Below are positions 1-5,897 of a stretch of 8,121 nt of DNA, piece after piece. Origin of the DNA: Candidatus Brockarchaeota archaeon (GTDB lineage Archaea > Thermoproteota > EX4484-205 > DTQO01); assembly GCA_017601265.1 (NCBI GenBank), contig JAFNJA010000076.1, positions 1 through 8,121 of the forward strand. The letters are read 5' to 3'. A model generated the notes under the pieces. It had not been told where the DNA came from, ran no database searches, and worked only from the letters and a program-made list of their open reading frames with translations. A program made the translations under genes and the position numbers. Position 1 is the first letter of the stretch; each line of letters opens with the position of its first letter.

Positions 1-379
1 GCGCGGTTGCCACGCCGCCGTCTTGGGCATGCTTCCGGATCTCCCGATCCGCGCTTCTCGCGGCTACGATCTTCCTGGCAACGCCGAACGGCTCCGAGTC
101 CAGCCTCTCCCTCCCGAGGAACGATTTCTCGACCTTCCCGCGATCGAACTCGTACTTGTGGCAAACCTTGGCGCAGATCCCGCAGAACCTGCACTCACCG
201 TCAAGCTCTGGACGCTCTCCGCGGTATCCAAGGACGCCGTAAGGGCAAGACGCGGCGCAAGCCGCGCACCCGGAGCACTTTTCCGCGCCTAGAACCTTTT
301 TAACAAGGTCCGGGAAGCCCGGTTTCCGTGATCGCGATTGTGGACGGGGTTGCAACTTCGGCCCGAGAGATTGCCGCAT
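1..379 (-). CDS. FrhB/FdhB-type coenzyme F420 oxidoreductase beta subunit with two [4Fe-4S] motifs, N-terminal part only
   Basis: This open frame runs off the left edge, so only the first 126 codons are visible. It shows a 2x[4Fe-4S] ferredoxin-type region: C35-x2-C38-x2-C41-x3-C45-P, then C63-x2-C66-x2-C69-x3-C73. The segment ARSADREIRKHAQDGGVATA (residues 107-126) follows, matching the start of the FrhB/FdhB flavin/F420 domain and its conserved QDGGV. Members of this family pass electrons between F420 and a partner such as a hydrogenase, formate dehydrogenase, sulfite reductase or heterodisulfide reductase module. The partner here is not visible. The start is uncertain: ATG at 379 gives a basic extension of about 20 residues with AGAAGG abutting the start and no usable Shine-Dalgarno spacing. 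TTG at 355 is the alternative. The gene is divergent from the ATP-grasp ligase across about 86 bases. The family call is firm; the specific enzyme is unknown. Confidence 0.82.
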   Translation of the reverse strand, partial: MRQSLGPKLQPRPQSRSRKPGFPDLVKKVLGAEKCSGCAACAASCPYGVLGYRGERPELDGECRFCGICAKVCHKYEFDRGKVEKSFLGRERLDSEPFGVARKIVAARSADREIRKHAQDGGVATA

Positions 380-453
380 CCTTCTAAATGCGTTGCGCAT
401 CTCGGGCTGGCGGGCGAACCGGCGCTCGTTTCGCTAGAGTTTTCGACTGGATC

Positions 454-459
454 GAGGTG
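454..459 (+). promoter_or_regulatory. Shine-Dalgarno site deciding the GTG start of the ATP-grasp ligase
   Basis: GAGGTG lies six bases before GTG at 466. It supports starting the ligase there rather than at the in-frame ATG at 388, which would add 26 residues that do not look like the family. Confidence 0.6.
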
Positions 460-465
460 GGTTCC

Positions 466-1341
466 GTGAAGGTTGGGATCTTGACCAGGAACGCGCAGGC
501 GTGGTGCACTGCGCAACTTCGTGAGGCGCTGGGGAAGGTCGGGGCGGAGCCGATCACGTTGAACTTCGGCCACATTCTCGCGAGGGTCGGGGGAAGGCCC
601 GCCGTCGAGTCCAACAGGTTCGACGTGGCGGGTTTGGCGGCCATGATCGTCAGGCCCATCGGATCAGGATCGCTCGACCAGGTAATCCTCAGGATCGACG
701 TGCTGCACAGGTTGGAACGCCTGGGATTGCCCGTCATCAACAGCCCTTCCTCCATCGAGAGGGCCGTCGACAAGTACCACGCGCTCTGCATGCTCGAGGA
801 GAGGGGGCACCCAGTCCCAAGGACGGCCGTGGCCGAGGGGTGGAAGGAAGCCCTCGGCTCCTTTTACGAACTTGGAGGAGACGTGGTCGTGAAGCCCCTT
901 TTCGGGTCGAGGGGGGTTGGGTCGACCAGGATATCGGACCCCGACATAGCCACCAGGGTTTTCAAGCTCCTCGCGCAACACCGCCAAGCCATCTACGTCC
1001 AGGAGTACTTGCCGCACGGAGGCAGGGACATAAGGGCTTTCGTGGTCGGAAGGGAGGTCGTCGCTTCGATGTACAGGGTGGCCGAGGGTTGGAAGACGAA
1101 CGTCAGCCAGGGAGCGAGGCCGGTTCAAACCAAGCTGGAAGGGGGGCTCTCGGAGCTGGCCGTGAACGCCGTCGGAACGCTGGGTTGCGAGATCGCGGGC
1201 GTCGACCTCATGGAAACGCCGAAAGGGCCCGTCGTCCTCGAGGTCAACTCCCAACCGGGATGGAAGGGCTTGCAGTCCGTGACCGAAAGGTGGATCGCGG
1301 GCGCGATCGCGAGGTACGTCGTGGAAAAATGCAAGAGGTAA
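466..1341 (+). CDS. RimK-type ATP-grasp alpha-L-glutamate ligase, probably MptN-like (tetrahydromethanopterin:glutamate ligase)
   Basis: This 291-residue protein has the RimK/MptN/CofF ATP-grasp layout. An N-terminal alpha/beta domain starts VKVGILTRNA. INSPSSIERAVDKYHAL (91-107) holds the Asp-Lys of the central domain. VVKPLFGSRGVG (141-152) carries the nucleotide lysine and glycine-rich loop. QEYLPHGGRDIRAFVVG (179-195) follows, and LEVNSQPGWKGLQ (258-270) holds the metal-binding Glu-Val-Asn. Such enzymes use ATP to join glutamate to a carboxylate through an acyl phosphate. MptN adds glutamate to H4MPT to make tetrahydrosarcinapterin; CofF caps F420 with alpha-glutamate; RimK modifies a ribosomal protein. 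The PGW(K/R)GLQ ending and the nearby Mtd/Fwd genes favour MptN, but CofF or another pterin-pathway ligase is not excluded. The GTG start is supported by a Shine-Dalgarno site. The gene converges on the CofE-like gene with a 7-base gap. Confidence 0.85.
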   Translation: MKVGILTRNAQAWCTAQLREALGKVGAEPITLNFGHILARVGGRPAVESNRFDVAGLAAMIVRPIGSGSLDQVILRIDVLHRLERLGLPVINSPSSIERAVDKYHALCMLEERGHPVPRTAVAEGWKEALGSFYELGGDVVVKPLFGSRGVGSTRISDPDIATRVFKLLAQHRQAIYVQEYLPHGGRDIRAFVVGREVVASMYRVAEGWKTNVSQGARPVQTKLEGGLSELAVNAVGTLGCEIAGVDLMETPKGPVVLEVNSQPGWKGLQSVTERWIAGAIARYVVEKCKR

Positions 1342-1348
1342 GCCAAGC

Positions 1349-2248
1349 TCAGGGCTTCCTTCGTACGATCACGACTGGAAAATGGCGCGCCGAAGCCAGC
1401 ATCTCCCACGTGACGCAAGTTATTCCGACTCCGTACCTCTCGGCCATGTCCCAAGCCGTGCGGCCCGAACCGTAACCCCTGGCCCTGTCGGCAAGCTCGG
1501 CTATCTCGAGCGCCTCTTCGACCCGCATGCCGCTCCCGCTAACGGCGAGTGGAGTGGCCCTCCTCCTCAACCTCAGGAACCTGCCCAATGCGTAAGCCGC
1601 GATCCCGAGGCTTGCTATGCCCTTCAATGGCCGGGGCCTTGGGGTGAAGTGGAATCCGAAGAATGAATAAGTCTTGTCGGAGTCGACTATCATCGCCGAA
1701 ACCCTCTTCCCGGACAACCTGGCGAACGACGACCTTAGCGAGTCGGCCGTCTCCGCCGCGTCGCCAAGGGGGAGGCAGGCGTAGGAGAACGGCAGGTTCG
1801 AGACGTCTATGCCTCCTTCAGAGCCGTGCCTAAGTGCTTGCAACGGACCCGAGAAGGAGAGGGCAAGCTGCTTGTGCGCCGAGCCCTCCGCCGGATAGTT
1901 CCGAAAGCGCTCGATCGACCTCCTCCCCATCCTGCAAAAGGGGCCCAAGAGGTACCCCCAGAAATAGCGCATCCAAAAGGCGGCGAGAAACCTCGCTTGC
2001 AAGCTCGGAACGATCTTGCTTTCGTCCACTATGTTCCCTTTTGCCGTCGCGAGGGCCTTCTCGGAAAAAACCACGACGTCGCCATCCTCGACCTTTCCGC
2101 GCACGTACGCCTCGAGCATCCTGTCCAGGTCCGTTCCGGGCGGCCAGTAAGGCGTCTCGACGGCCAGGACGGAGTACCTCGGGTGCTTTTTTTCCACGCG
2201 AAGCGCTTTCCTTTCCTTGGGCGCTTGCAAAGATTCGGATTTGGCCAA
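1349..2248 (-). CDS. CofE-like protein (coenzyme F420-0:L-glutamate ligase family), divergent paralogue
   Basis: This protein of up to 299 residues matches the F420 ligase (CofE) fold. VEDGDVVVFSEKALATAKGN (53-72) corresponds to the CofE 'GDVVVVTQKIVSKAEGR' region. GGIDVSN (145-151) matches the CofE glycine-Asp-x-Ser-Asn segment, and MIVDSDKTYSF (186-196) sits where CofE has its Asp-Thr-x-Gly-Arg strand. A Cys-Arg-Met-Gly-Arg-Arg stretch (105-110) and a C-terminal alpha/beta part (231-299) complete it. True CofE adds glutamates to F420-0 using GTP. The replaced DTxGR-type motif and the extra aromatic/basic insert (about 85-120) suggest a different substrate. The TTG at 2248 is the longest start; GTG at 2197 (V18), preceded by GGAAAG, is an equally plausible start. 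It is divergent from the CitG-like gene, hinting at a shared pathway. The exact reaction is unknown. Confidence 0.8.
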   Translation of the reverse strand: MAKSESLQAPKERKALRVEKKHPRYSVLAVETPYWPPGTDLDRMLEAYVRGKVEDGDVVVFSEKALATAKGNIVDESKIVPSLQARFLAAFWMRYFWGYLLGPFCRMGRRSIERFRNYPAEGSAHKQLALSFSGPLQALRHGSEGGIDVSNLPFSYACLPLGDAAETADSLRSSFARLSGKRVSAMIVDSDKTYSFFGFHFTPRPRPLKGIASLGIAAYALGRFLRLRRRATPLAVSGSGMRVEEALEIAELADRARGYGSGRTAWDMAERYGVGITCVTWEMLASARHFPVVIVRRKP

Positions 2249-2293
2249 CCAGCTCGAGCCGCCTTCGACCAGGGTGAGGCGGGGCCACGGCGC

Positions 2294-2301
2294 TTTTTAT
2301 G
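2294..2301. promoter_or_regulatory. Possible TATA box in the CofE-like/CitG-like divergent region
   Basis: The 161-base divergent gap (2249-2409) holds one AT-rich island. It reads TTTTTATG on the plus strand and CATAAAAA on the minus strand. On the minus strand a transcript would start near 2272, giving a leader of about 24 bases to TTG 2248. On the plus strand the leader to ATG 2410 would be about 85 bases. Neither side has a convincing BRE, so direction is left open. A weaker candidate, CACTAAAT near 2349-2356, lies closer to the CitG-like gene. Confidence 0.35.
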
Positions 2302-2409
2302 CCGTTGTATCGGCGGGCGGCGCGGCGCCTTCGTCGAAAGGCCAAAGCACTAAATCCGCAAGGGTAAAGAAAGGACGGCAGCTTGCGGGTCTGGAGGTTG
2401 CGAATCGGG

Positions 2410-3426
2410 ATGGAAGGGCCTGTAAAGCGTTTTGAAAAATTCGCCGACGACGTGATGAGGTCGGCACAGCTAGCCGCTGCCCTCGAGGCCAGCGGCTGGC
2501 CCAAACCCGGCAACGTCCACAGGACCGCGGATTTCGAGGACACGACGTTCGAGCAATTCCTGGCCGGATCCGTTGCCCTCGGTCCGCAGGCAAGGAAGGC
2601 CGCGCTCAGGGGCATAGAGGCTGGGTTGGGAAGGATAGGGTTGGGGGAGGTGCGCGTCGGAGAAACCATAAACGGGATGGTGGGGGACGTCCGATCTTGG
2701 CACCGGGGAGGGAACACCCACTTCGGCGCGTGCTTGCTTCTCGCGCCCTTGTCCGTCTCTGCTGGCTACACTTTCGCCCGGGCCTCGGAGATCAGGGTGC
2801 CCGAAGTCAGGAGGAACGCTGCAAGGGTGATGGAGGCCACGACGGTCCAGGACGCACTTAAATTTCTGGAAGCGATGAGGAAGGCGGTTCCGGCCGGGCT
2901 CGGCAGGCTCGGGAGCGGGGACCTTCCGGACGTTCGCGAGAAGGGCGCGGGGAGGAAGATCGCTCGCAAAGGCTTCACGCTGTACGACATGATGAAAGCT
3001 TCAAGCTCTTGGGACAATGTCGCGAAGGAGTGGGCCACGGGAATGGAGATAACCTTCCGCCACGGGTTCCCGACTTGGTCCAGGGCGAAGAGGGAGACCG
3101 GGAGCGTCAACATCGCAACGGTTCAGACTTTCCTCACGATCTTGTCGAGGTTCCCGGACACCCTCATCGCGAGGAAAATCGGGTTGAAAAAAACTGACAA
3201 CGTCGAGAGAGCTTTTTCGATCGGGTTGGATAAGGCGGCGGAGGTCTCCAAGAGGGCGTCCATGATATTGGGCATCGGGGGGGCTAGGACGAAAGAGGGC
3301 GTCGAGGCCCTTCGGGATTTCGACGCCGACCTCAGGGCCGGAGGCGGAGAACTGAATCCCGGGACGACGGCCGACCTGACCCTGGCTTCCATAATGGTAG
3401 CTTTGCTGGGCGGCGAGAGGCCTTGA
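2410..3426 (+). CDS. CitG-like protein (triphosphoribosyl-dephospho-CoA synthase family)
   Basis: This 338-residue protein carries hallmarks of the CitG/MdcB family. EASGWPKPGNVHR (26-38) corresponds to the family 'E-x3-PKPGLVDR' motif. GNTHFGACLLLAPL (101-114) corresponds to 'GVNTHKGxIF', and GELNPGTTADLTLASIMVALL (313-333) to the C-terminal 'LSPGGSADLLA' motif. In bacteria CitG moves triphosphoribose from ATP to dephospho-CoA, releasing adenine, to make the citrate-lyase cofactor precursor. No citrate or malonate lyase gene is seen here, while H4MPT-pathway genes surround it, so a pterin or C1-cofactor role is more likely; that is inference. ATG 2410 is chosen because homologous sequence begins shortly after it. 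GGAGGT at 2393-2398 is 11 bases upstream, rather far. TTG at 2383 or 2398 are alternatives. It converges with the Gfo/Idh-like gene across 42 bases. Confidence 0.85.
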   Translation: MEGPVKRFEKFADDVMRSAQLAAALEASGWPKPGNVHRTADFEDTTFEQFLAGSVALGPQARKAALRGIEAGLGRIGLGEVRVGETINGMVGDVRSWHRGGNTHFGACLLLAPLSVSAGYTFARASEIRVPEVRRNAARVMEATTVQDALKFLEAMRKAVPAGLGRLGSGDLPDVREKGAGRKIARKGFTLYDMMKASSSWDNVAKEWATGMEITFRHGFPTWSRAKRETGSVNIATVQTFLTILSRFPDTLIARKIGLKKTDNVERAFSIGLDKAAEVSKRASMILGIGGARTKEGVEALRDFDADLRAGGGELNPGTTADLTLASIMVALLGGERP

Positions 3427-3468
3427 TTGGGATTTTGGGGCTCGAAGAAGCTGGGTTCGCTCTCGTCC

Positions 3469-4476
3469 TCACTTCACTATCTTCTTCGCCGCCCTAATCG
3501 CCTTTATGGCGTCCTCCGCGGTAACCTGCGGCTCCTCTTTTCCGAGCACGCACCCTACGAAGTGCTCGTCAATTTGGCGGTGGCCCCAAACCCTCGTGCC
3601 CGAAACCTGGACGTCGAATTCCTGCGGGCTCTCTCCGGGGCCGTAAAGGACTATCTTGTTGTTCCAAACAACGTGCAGCACGTTCGCGTTGTCCCCGTAA
3701 ACCTCGAGCCTCGTAGTGCTCGCCGACTTGTTCACGGAGGCGCTAAGGTGCACTGAACCAACGATCCCGTTCGAGAACTTGAGCACGCCCATGGTGTTGT
3801 AGCCGAGTATTCCCCCGTACTCTTCGAACTTCCTGTAGTTGCTCATCCATTCGGCCTTCTCTATCTCGCTCCCGAGCATCCACGGCAGCATGTCGAGGGA
3901 CCAGACGGCGAGGGTGAAGTCCGGGTAACCTCCGCTCTTCTCGACGTCCCAAGCCCAAGACCCGGCGGGCCACTGCTCTGCCAGGCTCATCACGGGGATG
4001 AATTCCCTGTAGTGGACGGCTATCGGCGCGCCGATCGCCCCCGAACCTATCATCTCCTTCGCCTTGACGTACGCGGGCGTGAACCGGAAGTTCAACACGG
4101 GCATCAAAACGACGCCCGCCTTCCTCGCGGCTTCCGCCATCTCCGCCGATTCCTCGACCGTGGGCGCAAGGGGCATCTCGCACAGGACGTGCTTCCCCTT
4201 CCTTATCGCCTTCATGGCGTAATCGAAGTGCGAGGGCGTTGGGACTGCCAGGACGACCGCGTCCACCCCTGGATCTTCCAGAAGCTCTTCGTAATCCAGG
4301 TAATATTTCACGCCGTACTTTTCCGACAGTTGCTTGACCCTCCTCTCGGTCCTCGCGCACAGCGCGACAAGTTCCGACCCTGGTATCTTCTTGAACGAAG
4401 GAGTGTGCGCGGAACCGCCCACGAAACCTACTCCCACGACCGCGACCCCTACCTTTTCCGTGGCCCATCCCTCCAA
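3469..4476 (-). CDS. Gfo/Idh/MocA-fold NAD(P)-binding protein with altered catalytic positions
   Basis: This 335-residue protein is a full-length Gfo/Idh/MocA member. The Rossmann start VGVAVVGVGFVGG (9-21) has GxGxxG, and VDAVVLAVPTPSHFDYAMKAI (71-91) is the typical NAD-binding strand with T-P-x-H. The C-terminal alpha/beta domain begins near NFRFTPAYVKAKEMIGSGAIG (129-149). Family enzymes are usually sugar or polyol dehydrogenases. The usual Glu-Lys-Pro reads E100-M101-P102 here, and the usual Asp-x3-His region reads T188-L-A-V-W192 with D195 retained, so the common catalytic Lys and His seem absent. Substrate and even redox activity are therefore open. The TTG start gives MEGWATEKVGVAVVGVG, with Rossmann spacing normal for the family. 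There is no Shine-Dalgarno, but a good TATA/BRE lies about 35 bases upstream, so a short-leader transcript fits. Its link to the C1 genes is unclear. Confidence 0.88.
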   Translation of the reverse strand: MEGWATEKVGVAVVGVGFVGGSAHTPSFKKIPGSELVALCARTERRVKQLSEKYGVKYYLDYEELLEDPGVDAVVLAVPTPSHFDYAMKAIRKGKHVLCEMPLAPTVEESAEMAEAARKAGVVLMPVLNFRFTPAYVKAKEMIGSGAIGAPIAVHYREFIPVMSLAEQWPAGSWAWDVEKSGGYPDFTLAVWSLDMLPWMLGSEIEKAEWMSNYRKFEEYGGILGYNTMGVLKFSNGIVGSVHLSASVNKSASTTRLEVYGDNANVLHVVWNNKIVLYGPGESPQEFDVQVSGTRVWGHRQIDEHFVGCVLGKEEPQVTAEDAIKAIRAAKKIVK

Positions 4477-4509
4477 GTCGGGCGTTAGCGGGCGCGTCCG
4501 GCGCCACCG

Positions 4510-4524
4510 TATAAAAGCCTTATC
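4510..4524 (-). promoter_or_regulatory. Archaeal TATA/BRE promoter for the Gfo/Idh-like gene
   Basis: Read on the minus strand, GATAAGG (BRE-like, matching purine-N-W-A-A-N-N) is followed directly by CTTTTATA. Transcription would begin near 4488, about 12 bases before the TTG at 4476. The same AT core reads TATAAAA on the plus strand and could also serve the mtd side with a leader of roughly 95 bases. Confidence 0.55.
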
Positions 4525-4588
4525 GACCTGCCCAAGGAAATGAAAAGGTCAAAAGATGCTTGCGAGGTCCCGAGGCGGGCGGCGCTCC

Positions 4589-4604
4589 AAGGAAACCGTT
4601 AAAG
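4589..4604 (+). promoter_or_regulatory. Possible BRE/TATA promoter for the mtd-fwd run
   Basis: A purine-rich AAGGAAA followed by CCGTTAAAGA resembles a BRE plus weak TATA box. A start near 4626 would leave a leader of about 10 bases before ATG 4636, which is why the shorter Mtd start is preferred over ATG 4609. The match to the TATA consensus is imperfect. Confidence 0.33.
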
Positions 4605-4635
4605 AAGAATGCGCGAACTCCGTGGCGTGAGCCGG

Positions 4636-5502
4636 ATGCAGGAACCCGTCAGGATAGGGTTTGTAAAACTCGGGAACATCGGGACGGCTCCGATCGTCGA
4701 GTTCCTCTTGGACGAGAGGGCAGAGAGGGGGGACGTGTCGACGAGGACCGTCGGGGCCGGGTCGAAGATAGGAACCGTTGAGGCTGAGGAGGTCGCGACC
4801 AAACTCCTTGACTTCAAGCCGCAGGCCGCGATCGTCTTGAGCCCAAACGCGGCCCTTCCCGGACCGACCAAAGCCAGGCAGGTGTTGGCGGAAGCCGGAG
4901 TGCCGACGATCGTGGTGTCCGACGGCCCGACCAAGAAGGTTTTGAAGCAGCTGGAGGACGGGGGGTTCGGTTACATCGTCGTCGAGGGGGACGCGATGAT
5001 AGGAGCGAGGAGGGAGTTCCTCGATCCCGTGGAGATGGCGATCTTCAACTCGGACATAATCAAGGTGCTTTCCGTGACTGGAGCGCTCAAAGCCGTGACG
5101 GACGAGATCGACAAGGTCATAGACGCCCTGAAGAAGGGGGAGAGGCCCGTTCTTCCGAGGTTGGTGCTGGACAAGGAAAGGGCTACCGAGGCTGCAGGTT
5201 TCTCGAACCCCTACGCGAGGGCCAAGGCGATCGCTGCCTACGAGGTGTCGTGCAGGGTTGCGGCCATGACCACCGAAGCCTGCTTCCTCGTCAAGGATTG
5301 GGAGAGGTATACAGCTCTTGCCGCCGCGGCCCACGAGGCGATGAGGGTGGCGAGCGTTTTGGCGGACGAAGCGAGGGAGATCGAGAAAGCGTGCGACTCC
5401 TTGCTGAGGAGCCCGCACCACGACGACGGGGCCGTTTTGAGCAAGAGGAAGCTCATCGAGAAACCCAGGAGGTCTGAGCAACCGAAGGGCGATGTGCTTT
5501 GA
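4636..5502 (+). CDS. mtd: F420-dependent methylene-tetrahydromethanopterin dehydrogenase
   Basis: Mtd reversibly reduces methenyl-H4MPT to methylene-H4MPT with reduced F420, in the cytoplasm. The 288-residue product is near the usual family length (about 275-285). It shows the N-terminal VRIGFVKLGNIGTAP (5-19), VGAGSKIG (39-46), LSPNAALPGPTKAR (68-81), the highly conserved MIGARREFLDPVEMA (121-135), and the helix around AHEAMRVASVLADEAREIEK (232-251) followed by SLLRSPH. The 12 C-terminal residues beyond IEKP are a hydrophilic tail. ATG 4636 is preferred because family members begin just before the KLGNIG strand; ATG 4609 would add nine residues. Its TGA overlaps the fwdD start (TTGA, 4 bases), so the two are probably cotranscribed and translationally coupled. 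Mtd is an archaeal marker, distinct from the NAD(P)-dependent MtdA/MtdB of bacterial methylotrophs. Confidence 0.96.
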   Translation: MQEPVRIGFVKLGNIGTAPIVEFLLDERAERGDVSTRTVGAGSKIGTVEAEEVATKLLDFKPQAAIVLSPNAALPGPTKARQVLAEAGVPTIVVSDGPTKKVLKQLEDGGFGYIVVEGDAMIGARREFLDPVEMAIFNSDIIKVLSVTGALKAVTDEIDKVIDALKKGERPVLPRLVLDKERATEAAGFSNPYARAKAIAAYEVSCRVAAMTTEACFLVKDWERYTALAAAAHEAMRVASVLADEAREIEKACDSLLRSPHHDDGAVLSKRKLIEKPRRSEQPKGDVL

Positions 5503-5897
5503 AGGTAAAGTTGGTGACGGTGAGGAGCTTGGCGCAAGGAGGCGCCAAAGACAGGAAGTTCGCGGACGAGTTCAATAAGGCCGCGACGAGGTGCGAGGTC
5601 GACGAGGAGGACATGGAGGAATTGGGCGTCAAGCCGGGAGAGTGCGTCAAGCTCACGACAAGGGAAGGGAGCGTGGTGCTGGAGGCGACCAAGTCCTCCC
5701 AATCTCCCCACAGGGGGATAGTTTTCGTGGCGTACGGCCCCTGGATAAACTCCATAACGAGCTCTGAAACCGGCGGCACCGGGATGCCTACGCTGAAGGG
5801 AGCGGAGGCGGAGATCGAGCCCTGCCCCGGGGGGAGGGTCCTGGGCCTGGAGGAGCTTCTGGACAGAAACCTGAAAAAGGCTGGAAGGCTTGAGTGA
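5499..5897 (+). CDS. fwdD: Formylmethanofuran dehydrogenase subunit D (molybdopterin-dinucleotide-binding)
   Basis: FwdD/FmdD is the small subunit that completes the molybdopterin guanine dinucleotide site of formylmethanofuran dehydrogenase; in other molybdo/tungsto-enzymes this domain is fused to the catalytic subunit. The 132-residue product has normal length. It shows a double-psi beta-barrel type sequence: LGVKPGECVKLTTREGSVVL (42-61), then the diagnostic GIVFVAYGPWINSI (73-86) and SETGGTGMPTLKGAEAEIEP (89-108). The TTG start is set by the tight junction: TTG overlaps the mtd stop by four bases, and the protein begins MKVKLVTVRS as in relatives. Its 3' end overlaps fwdB by eight bases. 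The metal cannot be told from this subunit, so fmdD is an equally valid name. Confidence 0.93.
   Translation: MKVKLVTVRSLAQGGAKDRKFADEFNKAATRCEVDEEDMEELGVKPGECVKLTTREGSVVLEATKSSQSPHRGIVFVAYGPWINSITSSETGGTGMPTLKGAEAEIEPCPGGRVLGLEELLDRNLKKAGRLE

Noticed and set aside
7..303. Plus-strand frames at the left edge
   Set aside because: The minus strand encodes a clear eight-cysteine ferredoxin/FrhB-type protein here; the plus frames are its shadow.
388..465. In-frame ATG extension of the ATP-grasp ligase
   Set aside because: The 26 extra residues are Arg/Gly-rich and unlike the family; the GTG at 466 has a well-placed GAGGTG.
1830..2717. 295-codon minus-strand frame spanning the CofE-like/CitG-like divergent region
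   Set aside because: It reads the CofE-like gene out of frame and the CitG-like gene antisense; both real genes have clear family motifs.
3427..3468. Transcription terminator between the convergent CitG-like and Gfo/Idh-like genes
   Set aside because: There is only one short T-run (ATTTTGG) and no convincing hairpin; not enough to call.
3427..3756. 109-codon plus-strand frame directly after the CitG-like gene
   Set aside because: It lies mostly antisense to the C-terminus of the Gfo/Idh-like gene and shows no family features.
3743..4507. 254-codon minus-strand frame beginning with Gly/Arg repeats
   Set aside because: It overlaps the Gfo/Idh-like gene in another frame; the Arg/Gly-rich product is a frame artefact.
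4549..5481. 310-codon open frame on the minus strand opposite mtd
   Set aside because: It is the antisense shadow of mtd, common in GC-rich DNA with few stop codons. The product is low-complexity in Arg/Pro/Leu/His with no recognisable motif.
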